Assembly (NCBI RefSeq): GCF_002723835.1
Contig: NZ_BEWG01000050.1
Span: 1 to 64,000 of the forward strand
Reading direction: 5' to 3'
Source: Mycobacterium sp. shizuoka-1
GTDB lineage: Bacteria > Actinomycetota > Actinomycetes > Mycobacteriales > Mycobacteriaceae
DNA length: 64,000 nt
A model generated the notes under the pieces. It had not been told where the DNA came from and searched no databases. It worked only from the letters and a program-made list of their open reading frames with translations. Position 1 is the stretch's first letter, and the number at the start of each line of letters is the position of its first letter. This document shows, piece after piece, positions 10,498-19,782 of the stretch. The translations under genes were made by a program, and so were the position numbers.

Positions 10498-11954
10498 GCG
10501 CGCCGAAGGGGCCCAAGGATCTGCCGCCGGAGCTGCAGCGGGTGCACATGGTCGGCATCGGCGGAGCCGGCATGTCCGGCATCGCGCGGATCTTGCTGGA
10601 CCGCGGTGGCATGGTGTCGGGATCCGACGCCAAGGAGTCGCGCGGTGTGGTGGCGTTGCGGGCCCGGGGTGCGGTGATCAGCATCGGCCACGACGCGGCC
10701 AACCTCGACTTGTTGCCCGGCGGGGCGACCGCGGTGATCACCACCCACGCCGCGATCCCGAAGACCAACCCGGAGCTGGTCGAGGCCCGCCGGCGTGCGG
10801 TCCCGGTGATCCTGCGGCCGGTGGTGCTGGCCGAGCTGATGGCCGGTGACACGACGGTGGTGGTCACCGGGACGGCAGGCAAGACGACGACGACGTCGAT
10901 GGTGATCGTCGCCCTGCAGCATGCCGGCCTGGACCCGTCGTTCGCCGTCGGCGGCGATCTGGGGGAGGCCGGCACCAACGCGCACAACGGCAGCGGTCCG
11001 TACTTCGTGGCCGAGGGCGACGAGAGTGACGGCTCGCTGGTGGAGTACGCGCCCGACATCGCGGTGGTGACCAATATCGAGGCCGACCACCTGGACTTCT
11101 TCGGCAGCGAAGCGGCCTACGTCGAGGTGTTCGACGCGTTCATGGAACGGCTGCGGCCGGGCGGCGCGCTGGTCGCCTGCGTCGACGATCCGGGTGCGGC
11201 CGCGCTGGCCGAGCGCACCGCGGCGTTGGGCATCCGGGTGTTGCGCTACGGCACCGCGGGGCGGTCCGACCTGGACGCGGCGCTGGTCGACTGGGAGCAG
11301 CGGGGCACCACCGCGGTGGCGACGGTCCAGCTGGCGGGTGAGGGCAGCCCGCGCACCATGCGCCTGTCGGTGCCCGGGCGCCATATGGCGCTCAATGCGC
11401 TGGCGGCGTTGCTGGCGGCGGTGGCGGCCGGCGCACACCCGGATGTGGTGTTCGAGGCGCTCGCCGAGTTCGAGGGGGTGCGCCGGCGGTTCGAGCTGAT
11501 CGGGACCGCCGCCGAGGTCAAGGTGTTCGACGACTATGCCCACCATCCGACCAAGGTCTCGGCGGCGCTGACCACCCTACGCGGGCTGGCGCAGGAGACC
11601 GGCGGCCGGGCGATCGTGGTCTTCCAGCCGCACTTGTATTCGCGGACAAAGACTTTCGCGCGCGAGTTCGGCGCCGCGCTGGACACCGCCGACGAGGTGT
11701 TCGTGCTCGACGTGTACGCCGCGCGCGAGCAGCCGCTGGCCGGGGTCAGCGGCGCGACGGTGGCCGAGCAGGTCAGCGTGCCGGTGAACTACGTGCCCGA
11801 TTTCTCCGCGGTCGCCGGACAGGTCGCCGAGGTCGCCAGACCGGGTGACGTGGTGGTGACGATGGGCGCCGGTGACGTGACGATGCTCGGCCAGGAGATC
11901 CTGACCGCCTTGCACGAGATGGCCAACCGCTCCGCGCCGGGGGAGAGCCGGTGA
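10494..11954 (+). CDS. murC: UDP-MurNAc:L-alanine ligase MurC
   Basis: 486 aa, ATG overlapping the murG stop. MurC starts the peptide stem by adding L-alanine to UDP-MurNAc. An N-terminal [18 protein letters not shown] motif binds the UDP substrate. The ATP P-loop [12 protein letters not shown] lies at about 124-135, followed by [19 protein letters not shown] and the C-terminal [10 protein letters not shown] motif typical of MurC. It overlaps ftsQ by 4 bp (GTGA). Confidence 0.97.
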   Translation: MSAPKGPKDLPPELQRVHMVGIGGAGMSGIARILLDRGGMVSGSDAKESRGVVALRARGAVISIGHDAANLDLLPGGATAVITTHAAIPKTNPELVEARRRAVPVILRPVVLAELMAGDTTVVVTGTAGKTTTTSMVIVALQHAGLDPSFAVGGDLGEAGTNAHNGSGPYFVAEGDESDGSLVEYAPDIAVVTNIEADHLDFFGSEAAYVEVFDAFMERLRPGGALVACVDDPGAAALAERTAALGIRVLRYGTAGRSDLDAALVDWEQRGTTAVATVQLAGEGSPRTMRLSVPGRHMALNALAALLAAVAAGAHPDVVFEALAEFEGVRRRFELIGTAAEVKVFDDYAHHPTKVSAALTTLRGLAQETGGRAIVVFQPHLYSRTKTFAREFGAALDTADEVFVLDVYAAREQPLAGVSGATVAEQVSVPVNYVPDFSAVAGQVAEVARPGDVVVTMGAGDVTMLGQEILTALHEMANRSAPGESR

Positions 11955-12898
11955 GCGAGCCGCGCGAGCCCGGCGAGGACGCCCCGATCCTGCCCAAACC
12001 GACACATGGCAGCGAAAGTGCGAGTGAAGACGTGCACAACGTCGATCTCGATGACCAAACGCAGGCACCCGAGGAGAAGGATCTCGAGGGTCCCCGGATG
12101 CGGGAACGGCGCGAGCGGGCCGAGCGGCGCGCCGCGCAGGCCAGGGCGACGGCCATCGAGGAGGCCCGCCGGGAGGCCAAACGCCGGGTCCGCGGCGCCA
12201 CGGTGGAAGCCCCGAAACCGTTGGGCACGAGGGCTGTTCGCGGGCTCAAGCTGCTCACCTGGCTGATCGTGCTGACGATCGTCAGCGTCGCGCTGGGGCT
12301 CATCCTCTATTTCACCCCGGTGATGTCGGCACGCTCGCTGGTGATCACCGGTATCGGCGCGATCAGCCGCGAGGAGGTCGTCGACGCCGCGAAGGTCGCG
12401 ATCGGAACGCCGCTGCTGCAGATCAACACCGACCAGGTCGCCGACCGGGTGGCCGGGATCCGGCGGGTGGCCAGCGCGCGCGTGCAGCGCGAGTACCCGT
12501 CGACGCTGCGGATCACGATCGTCGAGCGGATCCCGATCGTGGTGAAGGACTATCCGGACGGGTCGCACCTGTTCGACCGGGACGGGGTGGATTTCGCGAC
12601 GGCGCCGCCGCCGCCGGGCCTGCCCTATATCGACGTCGACAACCCGGGCCCGACGGATCCGCCGACCCGGGCCGCGCTCGAGGTGATGACGGCGCTGCGC
12701 CCGGAGGTGGTGGCTCAGGTCAGCCGGGTGGCCGCCCCGTCGGTGGCCTCGGTGACGCTGACGCTGACCGACGGCCGCACCGTGGTGTGGGGGACCACCG
12801 ACCGCACCGACGAGAAGGCGGAGAAGCTGGCGGCGCTGCTGACCCAGCCGGGCAAGGTCTACGACGTGTCCAGTCCGGATCTGCCGACGGTGAAGTGA
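11951..12898 (+). CDS. ftsQ: Cell division protein FtsQ
   Basis: 315 aa, GTG overlapping the murC stop. FtsQ is a bitopic membrane protein of the divisome. A charged cytoplasmic domain of about 95 residues, rich in Arg and Glu, precedes one membrane segment (about 97-118, [19 protein letters not shown]). The POTRA domain follows ([20 protein letters not shown] through [19 protein letters not shown]), then the FtsQ/DivIB beta domain. The protein ends 177 bp before the ftsZ start. Confidence 0.95.
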   Translation: MSEPREPGEDAPILPKPTHGSESASEDVHNVDLDDQTQAPEEKDLEGPRMRERRERAERRAAQARATAIEEARREAKRRVRGATVEAPKPLGTRAVRGLKLLTWLIVLTIVSVALGLILYFTPVMSARSLVITGIGAISREEVVDAAKVAIGTPLLQINTDQVADRVAGIRRVASARVQREYPSTLRITIVERIPIVVKDYPDGSHLFDRDGVDFATAPPPPGLPYIDVDNPGPTDPPTRAALEVMTALRPEVVAQVSRVAAPSVASVTLTLTDGRTVVWGTTDRTDEKAEKLAALLTQPGKVYDVSSPDLPTVK

Positions 12899-13075
12899 CG
12901 TTCCTCGCCGGAAATTCGCCCGCGACACGTCGGCGCGCCTCCCCAATCCAGCTCGCACCGCCCATACCGTTCTGGTTGCACGGCACTACTTGACATAACT
13001 CTAAGCCTCTGGTTGAGGTTGAGGGTTTGCCACAGAGCCGCAAGACCCGATCCCCACCTGGGAGGAAGACAGACG
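12899..13075 (+). promoter_or_regulatory. ftsQ-ftsZ intergenic leader with candidate ftsZ promoter
   Basis: This is one of the longer breaks in the division cluster and the likely site of a separate ftsZ promoter. A TTGACA hexamer sits at 12990-12995. I cannot see a convincing TANNNT partner 16-19 bp downstream, so the exact promoter is uncertain. A strong ribosome binding site, GGGAGGAAG, sits just before the ftsZ ATG at 13076. Confidence 0.4.
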
Positions 13076-14233
13076 ATGACCCCCCCGCATAACTACCTCG
13101 CCGTTATCAAGGTCGTCGGCATCGGCGGCGGCGGCGTCAACGCCGTCAACCGCATGATCGAGCAGGGCCTCAAGGGTGTGGAGTTCATCGCGATCAACAC
13201 CGACGCCCAGGCGCTGTTGATGAGCGACGCCGACGTCAAACTCGACGTCGGCCGCGACTCCACCCGCGGCCTCGGCGCCGGCGCCGACCCCGAGGTGGGT
13301 CGCAAGGCCGCCGAGGACGCCAAGGACGAGATCGAGGAGCTGCTGCGCGGCGCCGACATGGTGTTCGTCACCGCCGGTGAGGGCGGCGGCACCGGCACCG
13401 GCGGCGCGCCGGTGGTCGCCACCATCGCCCGCAAGCTGGGTGCGCTGACCGTCGGCGTGGTCACCCGGCCGTTCTCCTTCGAAGGCAAGCGCCGGTCCAA
13501 CCAGGCCGAGGCCGGGATCCAGTCGCTGCGCGAAAGCTGCGACACCCTGATCGTGATCCCCAACGACCGGCTGCTGCAGATGGGCGACGCCCAGGTCTCG
13601 TTGATGGACGCCTTCCGCAGCGCCGACGAGGTGCTGCTCAACGGCGTGCAGGGCATCACCGACCTGATCACCACGCCGGGTCTGATCAACGTCGACTTCG
13701 CCGACGTCAAGGGTGTGATGAGCGGCGCGGGCACCGCGCTGATGGGCATCGGCTCGGCGCGGGGCGACGGCCGCGCGCTCAAGGCCGCCGAGATCGCCAT
13801 CAACTCGCCGCTGCTGGAGGCCTCGATGGAGGGCGCCCAGGGCGTGCTGCTGTCGGTGGCCGGTGGCAGCGACCTCGGCTTGTTCGAGATCAACGAGGCC
13901 GCCTCGCTGGTGCAGGACGCCGCGCACCAGGACGCCAACATCATCTTCGGCACGGTGATCGACGACTCGCTCGGCGACGAGGTACGCGTCACGGTGATCG
14001 CTGCCGGATTCGACTCGGCCAGCCCCAGCCGCAAGCCGGTGGTCGGCGGTGCGACGACCGGATCCCAGCCGATCGCCCCCGGTGCGGCCGGCAAGCTGAG
14101 CTCCTCGCTGTTCGACCCGATCGACGCCGCCAGCGTGCCGGTGCACACCAATGGCGCCACGGTGAGCATCGGCGGTGGCGACGACGGCATCTCCGACGAC
14201 GACGTCGACGTGCCGCCGTTCATGCGGCACTGA
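13076..14233 (+). CDS. ftsZ: Cell division GTPase FtsZ
   Basis: 385 aa from ATG 13076, chosen for the GGAGGAAG ribosome binding site just upstream and the family N-terminus [20 protein letters not shown]. FtsZ is the tubulin homologue that forms the Z-ring. The tubulin signature GGGTGTGG is at 103-110, with the NTDAQAL and T7-loop ([11 protein letters not shown]) segments on either side. The extreme C-terminus, [12 protein letters not shown], is the conserved peptide that binds SepF and FtsW in mycobacteria. Full family length. Confidence 0.98.
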   Translation: MTPPHNYLAVIKVVGIGGGGVNAVNRMIEQGLKGVEFIAINTDAQALLMSDADVKLDVGRDSTRGLGAGADPEVGRKAAEDAKDEIEELLRGADMVFVTAGEGGGTGTGGAPVVATIARKLGALTVGVVTRPFSFEGKRRSNQAEAGIQSLRESCDTLIVIPNDRLLQMGDAQVSLMDAFRSADEVLLNGVQGITDLITTPGLINVDFADVKGVMSGAGTALMGIGSARGDGRALKAAEIAINSPLLEASMEGAQGVLLSVAGGSDLGLFEINEAASLVQDAAHQDANIIFGTVIDDSLGDEVRVTVIAAGFDSASPSRKPVVGGATTGSQPIAPGAAGKLSSSLFDPIDAASVPVHTNGATVSIGGGDDGISDDDVDVPPFMRH

Positions 14234-14263
14234 CCCCGTCGTCACGCCCGGATACTGGGTTTT

Positions 14264-14968
14264 GTGACACGCATCCGCCGCGTGACCACCACCCGCGCAG
14301 GTGGTGTGTCTGCCGCGCCGTTCGACACCTTCAACCTCGGTGACCACGTCGGTGACGACCCCAAGGCCGTCGCGGCCAACCGGGCCCGGCTGGCCGCAGC
14401 GATCGGGCTTCCCGGCGACCACGTGATCTGGATGAACCAGACGCACAGCGATCACGTCGCGCTCGTCGACGGGCCTCGCAGCGATGCCGTCGACGACACC
14501 GACGCCCTGGTCACCACCACCCCCGGACTGGCGCTGGCCGTGGTGACCGCCGACTGCGTGCCGGTGCTGATGGCCGATGCCCGCGCCGGTGTGGTGGCCG
14601 CCGTGCACGCCGGTCGGGTGGGCGCCGCCGATGGCGTGGTGCTGCGCACCTTGGAGACGATGCTGGCCGAAGGCGCGCACGCGCGGGACATCTCGGTGCT
14701 GCTGGGTCCCGCGGTCAGTGGCGCCAACTATGAGGTGCCCGGCCAAATGGCCGCCGAGGTCGAAGCCCGGCTGCCGGGCAGCCGCACCAGGACCGCGAAA
14801 GGCACACCGGGACTGGACCTGCGGGCCGGAATCGCCCGCCAATTGCTCGACGCCGGTGTGAAAGCCATCGACGCGGACCCGCGCTGCACGGTCGCCGACA
14901 CGACATTGTTCAGCCACCGCCGCGACGCCCCGACCGGTCGGCTGGCCAGTCTGGTGTGGATGGAATGA
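14264..14968 (+). CDS. pgeF: PgeF/YfiH-family multicopper-oxidase-like protein (Rv2149c position)
   Basis: 234 aa, GTG start. The family (YfiH, YlmD, LACC1) has been described as a peptidoglycan-editing factor and as a purine nucleoside phosphorylase/laccase-type enzyme. Metal-site motifs are visible: NQTHSDHV (about 66-73), TADCVPVLMAD and VAAVHAGRVGA. It sits between ftsZ and the yggS-type gene, as in many Gram-positive division clusters. The stop overlaps the next start (ATGA). Which of the proposed activities applies here cannot be told from sequence. Confidence 0.88.
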   Translation: MTRIRRVTTTRAGGVSAAPFDTFNLGDHVGDDPKAVAANRARLAAAIGLPGDHVIWMNQTHSDHVALVDGPRSDAVDDTDALVTTTPGLALAVVTADCVPVLMADARAGVVAAVHAGRVGAADGVVLRTLETMLAEGAHARDISVLLGPAVSGANYEVPGQMAAEVEARLPGSRTRTAKGTPGLDLRAGIARQLLDAGVKAIDADPRCTVADTTLFSHRRDAPTGRLASLVWME

Positions 14969-15708
14969 CCGCCACCCCGGCTCGGGACACCGACCTGGCG
15001 ACCGCGCTGGCCGCGCTACAGGGCCGGCTCACCGACGCCGCCCTGGCTGCCGGCCGCGACCCCGCCGACGTCGAGCTGCTGCCGATCACCAAGTTCTTCC
15101 CGGCCACCGACGTCGCGATCCTGTGGCGGCTGGGCGCTCGCGCGTTCGGCGAATCCCGCGAGCAGGAAGCCTCGGCCAAGATCGCCGAGTTCGGCGAGCT
15201 CACCGGTGCGTCGGCGCGCTGGCACATGGTCGGTCAGATCCAGAGCAACAAGGCCAAAGCCGTTGCCGCATGGGCGGATACCGTGCATTCGCTCAGCAGC
15301 GCCAAGGTGGCGGCCGCGCTGGACCGCGGCGCCGCGCACGCGATCGACGATGGGCTGCGGACCACTGCGGTGCGGGTGTTCGTCCAGATCAGTCTGGACG
15401 GCGACACCTCGCGCGGCGGGGTGGACGTCGGCGATCCCGGCGCCGTCGACGCATTGTGCGACCAGGTGGCCCGGGCCGATGCATTGCAGCTGGTCGGGCT
15501 GATGGGCATCCCGCCGCTCGGTGTCGATCCCGACGCCGCGTTCACGACACTGGCCGCCGAGCATCGGCGTGTCCTGCGCAACCACCCCGAGGCGACAGAG
15601 CTGTCGGCCGGCATGTCCGGTGACCTGGAATCCGCGGTGCGACACGGTTCGACGTGTGTGCGTGTCGGAACCGCGCTTATGGGACAACGTCCTCTAACGT
15701 CTCCCTGA
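14965..15708 (+). CDS. YggS/PROSC-family pyridoxal-phosphate homeostasis protein
   Basis: 247 aa. ATG 14965 overlaps the pgeF stop and is preferred over an in-frame GTG nine bases upstream. The fold is the alanine-racemase-like PLP barrel. LLPITKFFP near residue 35 holds the PLP lysine, and WHMVGQIQSNK (about 87-97) and LSAGMSGDLESAVRHGST near the C-terminus are family signatures. The family maintains free PLP levels and has no known catalytic reaction. It lies just upstream of sepF, the usual neighbour in Gram-positive bacteria. Confidence 0.92.
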   Translation: MTATPARDTDLATALAALQGRLTDAALAAGRDPADVELLPITKFFPATDVAILWRLGARAFGESREQEASAKIAEFGELTGASARWHMVGQIQSNKAKAVAAWADTVHSLSSAKVAAALDRGAAHAIDDGLRTTAVRVFVQISLDGDTSRGGVDVGDPGAVDALCDQVARADALQLVGLMGIPPLGVDPDAAFTTLAAEHRRVLRNHPEATELSAGMSGDLESAVRHGSTCVRVGTALMGQRPLTSP

Positions 15709-15771
15709 GTAGTCACTCCAGTCACATCTTCATCACAGACACCGCACTTCACGCTTCAGAAGGGTCCAGCG

Positions 15772-16443
15772 ATGAGCACACTCCACAAGGTCAAGGCCTA
15801 CTTCGGTATGGCGCCTATGGACGATTACGACGACGAGTACTACGACGACGACGACCGCGGCGCGCACCGCGGTTATGCCCGCCGTGAGCGCTTCGCCGAC
15901 GACGAGTACGAGCGCCCCGGCCGCTACGACGACCGCGACCCGCGGATGGCCCGCGAGTACGAGGATCCGCGCGACGCCGACTACGCGCCGACCGGTGGCT
16001 TCCGCGCCCAGTACGGCGACGAGCCGCGGTTCCGGCCGCGCGAGTTCGACCACCCGCATGACATGCCGCGCGCGTCGCGGTTCGGCTCGCTGCGCGGCTC
16101 GACCCGCGGCGCCCTGGCGATGGACCCGCGCCGGATGGCCGAACTGTTCGAGGCGGGCAGCCCGCTGTCGAAGATCACCACGCTGCGCCCCAAGGATTAC
16201 AGCGAGGCTCGCACCATCGGCGAGCGCTTCCGTGACGGCCAGCCGGTGATCATGGACCTGGTGTCGATGGACAACGCCGACGCCAAGCGGCTGGTCGACT
16301 TCGCCGCCGGTCTCGCCTTCGCCCTGCGGGGATCCTTCGACAAGGTGGCCACCAAGGTGTTCCTGCTCTCGCCGGCCGACGTCGACGTCAGCGCCGAGGA
16401 GCGCAGGCGGATCGCCGAGGCGGGTTTCTACAGCTACCAGTAA
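15772..16443 (+). CDS. sepF: Cell division protein SepF
   Basis: 223 aa, ATG start with an AGAAGGG ribosome binding site upstream. SepF tethers FtsZ to the membrane. An amphipathic N-terminal helix ([13 protein letters not shown]) is followed by a long Asp/Tyr/Arg-rich linker ([12 protein letters not shown]). The C-terminal SepF/DUF552 domain starts at about 135 ([19 protein letters not shown]) and contains the [22 protein letters not shown] core. It is longer than the Bacillus protein because of the linker, as is usual in mycobacteria. Confidence 0.96.
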   Translation: MSTLHKVKAYFGMAPMDDYDDEYYDDDDRGAHRGYARRERFADDEYERPGRYDDRDPRMAREYEDPRDADYAPTGGFRAQYGDEPRFRPREFDHPHDMPRASRFGSLRGSTRGALAMDPRRMAELFEAGSPLSKITTLRPKDYSEARTIGERFRDGQPVIMDLVSMDNADAKRLVDFAAGLAFALRGSFDKVATKVFLLSPADVDVSAEERRRIAEAGFYSYQ

Positions 16444-16458
16444 GCGGCCGTGGTGGTC

Positions 16459-16474
16459 GGCGTCGAACGACGCC
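16459..16474. terminator. GC-rich hairpin between sepF and the YggT gene
   Basis: Two perfect 7-bp arms (GGCGTCG and CGACGCC) flank a 2-bp AA centre, 15 bp after the sepF stop. There is no U-tract, as is common in mycobacteria. It could be a weak terminator or RNA-processing site, or simply a dyad bound by a protein. Confidence 0.35.
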
Positions 16475-16566
16475 GTAGGACTTAGGTAGGCTGACGGCGT
16501 CGCGCTGGCATCCCACCAGCGATGTCGGCAATGTCACATCCGCTGTTGATTAAGGACCGGCTTTAG

Positions 16567-16857
16567 TTGTCGCTGTTCTTCGAAATCCTTGGCTTCGCGC
16601 TGTTTGTCTTCTGGCTGCTGCTGATCGCCCGGGTCGTGGTCGAGTTCATCCGCTCGTTCAGCCGCGACTGGCACCCCCGTGGGTTCACCGTCGTGATCCT
16701 GGAACTGATCATGACGGTCACCGACCCGCCGGTGAAGCTGTTACGTCGGCTTATCCCGCAGCTGACGATCGGCGCGGTCCGGTTCGACCTGTCCATCATG
16801 GTGCTGCTGCTGGTGGCCTTCATCGGCATGCAGCTGGCTTTCGGCGCAGCGGCCTGA
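16567..16857 (+). CDS. YggT-family membrane protein (Rv2146c position)
   Basis: 96 aa, TTG start, the only plausible start giving the family N-terminus SLFFEILGFALFVFW. Two hydrophobic segments (about 3-24 and 75-95) flank a conserved loop (SRDWHPRGFTV, TDPPVKLLRRLIP), the YggT/YlmG layout. YlmG-type proteins next to sepF and divIVA are linked to division and osmotic tolerance, but their molecular role is unknown. The protein matches the M. tuberculosis Rv2146c layout closely. Confidence 0.92.
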   Translation: MSLFFEILGFALFVFWLLLIARVVVEFIRSFSRDWHPRGFTVVILELIMTVTDPPVKLLRRLIPQLTIGAVRFDLSIMVLLLVAFIGMQLAFGAAA

Positions 16858-17080
16858 TCGGTCCGAAAGGGCCGCGAACCTACCGCATCGACCGGCGAAT
16901 TGCGATCAGCCACGCCGGGCGGGCCGAGCCGAAAAATTGAAATTCACTCTTAATTATTGGCCTCCGCGGCAACCGGCGGTTCTGGTGTGACAGGATGGAC
17001 GCCAGTTACAGTACGGAACGAACGTGAGACCGCGTTCTACACCAGACCGGTTTGACCGCCCAGACCCGAGGGGGCAGATG
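16858..17080 (+). promoter_or_regulatory. Leader/promoter region of wag31
   Basis: A 223-bp gap with an unusual A/T-rich stretch at about 16930-16960 in an otherwise GC-rich region. A TACAGT hexamer at 17007-17012 fits the mycobacterial TANNNT -10 pattern. A GTGACA at 16987-16992 is too close (14 bp) to be an ideal -35, so the assignment is tentative. Wag31 is abundant in mycobacteria and a strong own promoter is expected here. Confidence 0.4.
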
Positions 17081-17893
17081 ATGCCGCTTACACCGGCCGA
17101 CGTGCACAATGTGGCGTTCAGCAAGCCGCCCATCGGCAAGCGAGGCTACAACGAGGACGAGGTCGACGCCTTCCTCGACCTGGTGGAGAACGAGCTGACC
17201 CGCCTCATCGAGGAGAACTCCGATCTGCGTCAGCGGGTCGCCGAACTCGATCAGGAACTGGGCGCCGCCCGCGCCGGTGGCGCGGTACCGCAGCCCACCC
17301 AGGCGATCCCGGTGTATCAGCCGGAGCCGGAACCGGAGCCCGCTCCGGCGCCGCAGGCCGCCCCGCAGCCGGCGCCGAGCCCGGCCGCCAGCGAGGAGCA
17401 GGCCATCAAGGCCGCTCGGGTACTGGCCCTGGCCCAGGACACCGCCGACCGGCTCACCGGGACTGCGAAGGCCGAGGCCGACAAGCTGCTGGCCGACGCC
17501 CGCACCAACGCCGACCAGATCCTCTCGGAGGCGCGGCACACGGCGGAAACCACGGTGGCCGATGCCAAGCAGCGCGCGGACGCGATGCTCAGCGATGCGC
17601 AGACCCGGTCGGAGACCCAGCTGCGGCAGGCGCAGGAGAAGGCCGACGCCTTGCAGGCCGACGCCGAGCGCAAGCACACCGAGATCATGGGCACCATCAA
17701 CCAGCAGCGGACTGTCCTCGAAGGACGCCTGGAGCAGTTGCGGACCTTCGAGCGCGAGTACCGCACCCGGCTCAAGACCTACCTGGAGTCTCAGCTCGAG
17801 GAGCTCGGTCAGCGTGGGTCGGCCGCACCGGTGGACTCCGGCGCGAACACCGATGGCGGCGGCTTCAACCAGTTCAACCGGGGCAACAACTAA
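17081..17893 (+). CDS. wag31: Polar growth protein Wag31 (DivIVA)
   Basis: 270 aa. Two ATGs are adjacent (17078, 17081). I take the second because it gives the family start [13 protein letters not shown] and a better distance to GAGGGGG. Wag31 marks the cell poles and directs polar cell-wall synthesis. The N-terminal DivIVA domain (1-60, [20 protein letters not shown]) is followed by a Pro/Glu-rich linker and a long coiled coil (about 105-245). Thr73 in the TQAIPVY context lines up with the PknA/PknB phosphorylation site of the M. tuberculosis protein. The C-terminus QFNRGNN is also conserved. Confidence 0.97.
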   Translation: MPLTPADVHNVAFSKPPIGKRGYNEDEVDAFLDLVENELTRLIEENSDLRQRVAELDQELGAARAGGAVPQPTQAIPVYQPEPEPEPAPAPQAAPQPAPSPAASEEQAIKAARVLALAQDTADRLTGTAKAEADKLLADARTNADQILSEARHTAETTVADAKQRADAMLSDAQTRSETQLRQAQEKADALQADAERKHTEIMGTINQQRTVLEGRLEQLRTFEREYRTRLKTYLESQLEELGQRGSAAPVDSGANTDGGGFNQFNRGNN

Positions 17894-17914
17894 GCCCGGT
17901 CGGAAGGCAAAGCG

Positions 17915-18391
17915 ATGCTGATCGTTGCGCTGGTTCTGGCGGTGATCGGCCTCGCGGCCCTGGTCACCGCGGTGGTCACCAGCAATGAGCTGGTCGCCTG
18001 GGTGTGCATCGCAGCCAGCGTGCTCGGAGTCATCCTGCTGATCGTCGACGCGATCCGCGAGCGGCAGGGCCGTCGTGCCGGTGCCGGCGAGTCCGCGAGC
18101 GCTGCGGTCGCCGCCGAACCCGAGTCGTCGGCCACCGCCGAGACCACGGCCTATTCCGAGACCGGTGAGACAGTCGACGACATGTATTCGACGTTCGACG
18201 CCGACTACCCCGAGGACGCGGCCGCCGAGGACGACGCGGACGTCGCCGAGGCCGGCGAGGAATCCGAGCCGGTCGAGGAAGTCGAGCCCGAGCCCGTCCC
18301 GGAGCCCGAGGCCGAGCCCGAGGCCGACGACACCTCCGAGGCCGACGACACCTCCGAGGACGAACCCTCGACCGAGTCCGGCTCCCGCTGA
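17915..18391 (+). CDS. Small membrane protein with acidic tail (Rv2144c position)
   Basis: 158 aa, ATG start 21 bp after wag31. Two membrane segments (about 2-22 and 28-46) are followed by a short basic stretch (RERQGRRAG) and a tail of about 100 residues made mostly of Glu, Asp, Ala and Pro. No enzymatic motif is visible. The gene directly follows wag31 in M. tuberculosis too (Rv2144c). Its function is unknown. The tail includes an exact tandem repeat. Confidence 0.85.
   Translation: MLIVALVLAVIGLAALVTAVVTSNELVAWVCIAASVLGVILLIVDAIRERQGRRAGAGESASAAVAAEPESSATAETTAYSETGETVDDMYSTFDADYPEDAAAEDDADVAEAGEESEPVEEVEPEPVPEPEAEPEADDTSEADDTSEDEPSTESGSR
18320..18355 (+). repeat. Tandem 18-bp repeat in the acidic tail
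   Basis: Two identical 18-bp units, 18320-18337 and 18338-18355, each encode EADDTS. A looser Glu-Pro/Glu-Ala repeat precedes them. It is a simple-sequence stretch in a disordered tail. Confidence 0.9.
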
Positions 18392-18423
18392 TCTTTTCTC
18401 GGCCGGCGCGGGTATAGACGACC

Positions 18424-19782
18424 ATGAGCATCCGCTACGAGAGCATCGTCGACCATCCGCTCGACGAGGTGTTCGCCTGGCACACCCGCCCCGGCGCGAT
18501 GCGGCGGCTGGTTCCGCCGTGGCAGCCGATGCGGGTGCTGGCCGAGACCGAGTCGCTGGCCGACGGCCGTGCCGTCCTGGGCCTGCCCGGTGGGCTGCGC
18601 TGGGTGGCCCGACACGACCCGGCGGGCTACGACCCGCCGCATCAGTTCGTCGACGTGCTCTCGTCGGACGGCGTGATGACGCTGCCGCCGCGGATCATCG
18701 GGTGGTGGCGGCATACCCACCGCTTCAGCGAGGCCGGCGCGGGCCGAACCCTGGTGCACGACGAGGTGGACACCACGGTGCCGGGTGCGGCGCTGCGGTC
18801 CACCTTCGTCTACCGGCACCGACAGCTGGCCGACGATCTGGCCGCACACCGGAATGCCGCCCAGGCGGGCGCGAGCGGGCTGGCGGTGGCGATCACCGGT
18901 TCGTCCGGGCTGGTCGGCAGCGCGTTGACCGCCCTGCTCTCCACCGGCGGGCACCGGGTGATCCGGCTGGTGCGCAACGACCCGGTCCGGCCCGACGAAC
19001 GTCGTTGGGACCCAGACGATCCCGCAGATGACCTGCTCGAGGACATCGACGTCGTGATCCATCTGGCCGGTGCCACGATCGCCGGCCGGTTCACCGACGC
19101 GCACCGCAGGGCGATCCGGGATTCGCGCATCGAACCCACCCGGCGGTTGGCCCGGGTGGCCGCCACATCGCCGGGGCTGCGCGCGTTCGTCAGCGCATCG
19201 GCGATCGGCATCTACGGATACGACCGCGGCGACACCGTGCTGGACGAGGGCAGTGCCCGTGGCGACGGCTTCCTGGCCGACGTGGTCGCCGACTGGGAGG
19301 CGGCCACCGAACCGGCGGCCGACGGCGGTGTGCGCACGGTGTGTGTGCGGACCGGCATCGTGCAGGCAGCCCGCGGCGGCACCCTGCGGCTGATGCGGCC
19401 GCTGTTCGCCGCAGGTCTCGGTGGCCGGCTGGGCAGCGGCAGGCAATGGCTGTCCTGGATCGGTCTGGACGACTTGCTCGACATCTACTATCGGGCCGCC
19501 TACGACGCCGCCCTGTCCGGCCCCGTCAACGCGGTCGCGCCGAATCCGGTGCGCAACAACGACTACACGAAGGCCCTGGCGGCCACCCTGCATCGTCCCG
19601 CGCTGCTGCCGGTGCCGGCCATCGGTCCGCGACTGTTGCTGGGCAGGCAGGGCGCCCGCGAACTGGCCGAGGCCGACCAGCGGGTCGCGCCCGCCGCTCT
19701 GCAGGCACTGGGACACCGGTTCCGGCAGCCGACGATCTCCGAGGCGCTGGCCCACCAACTCGGTCACGACCCGACGGGGTGA
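18424..19782 (+). CDS. TIGR01777-type NAD-dependent epimerase with N-terminal SRPBCC domain
   Basis: 452 aa, ATG start. The first 140 or so residues look like a START/SRPBCC ligand-binding domain (RYESIVDHPLDEVFAWHTRPGAMRRLVPPWQPM). An SDR-type Rossmann domain follows, with the GxxGxxG loop in ITGSSGLVGSALTALL at about 159-174, then DVVIHLAGATIAGRF and a C-terminal DUF1731-like segment (PISEALAHQLGHDP region). The fusion is known in actinobacteria; the substrate is unknown. It marks the left edge of the accessory block. The gene ends where the convergent pyruvate-kinase-like gene ends. Confidence 0.85.
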   Translation: MSIRYESIVDHPLDEVFAWHTRPGAMRRLVPPWQPMRVLAETESLADGRAVLGLPGGLRWVARHDPAGYDPPHQFVDVLSSDGVMTLPPRIIGWWRHTHRFSEAGAGRTLVHDEVDTTVPGAALRSTFVYRHRQLADDLAAHRNAAQAGASGLAVAITGSSGLVGSALTALLSTGGHRVIRLVRNDPVRPDERRWDPDDPADDLLEDIDVVIHLAGATIAGRFTDAHRRAIRDSRIEPTRRLARVAATSPGLRAFVSASAIGIYGYDRGDTVLDEGSARGDGFLADVVADWEAATEPAADGGVRTVCVRTGIVQAARGGTLRLMRPLFAAGLGGRLGSGRQWLSWIGLDDLLDIYYRAAYDAALSGPVNAVAPNPVRNNDYTKALAATLHRPALLPVPAIGPRLLLGRQGARELAEADQRVAPAALQALGHRFRQPTISEALAHQLGHDPTG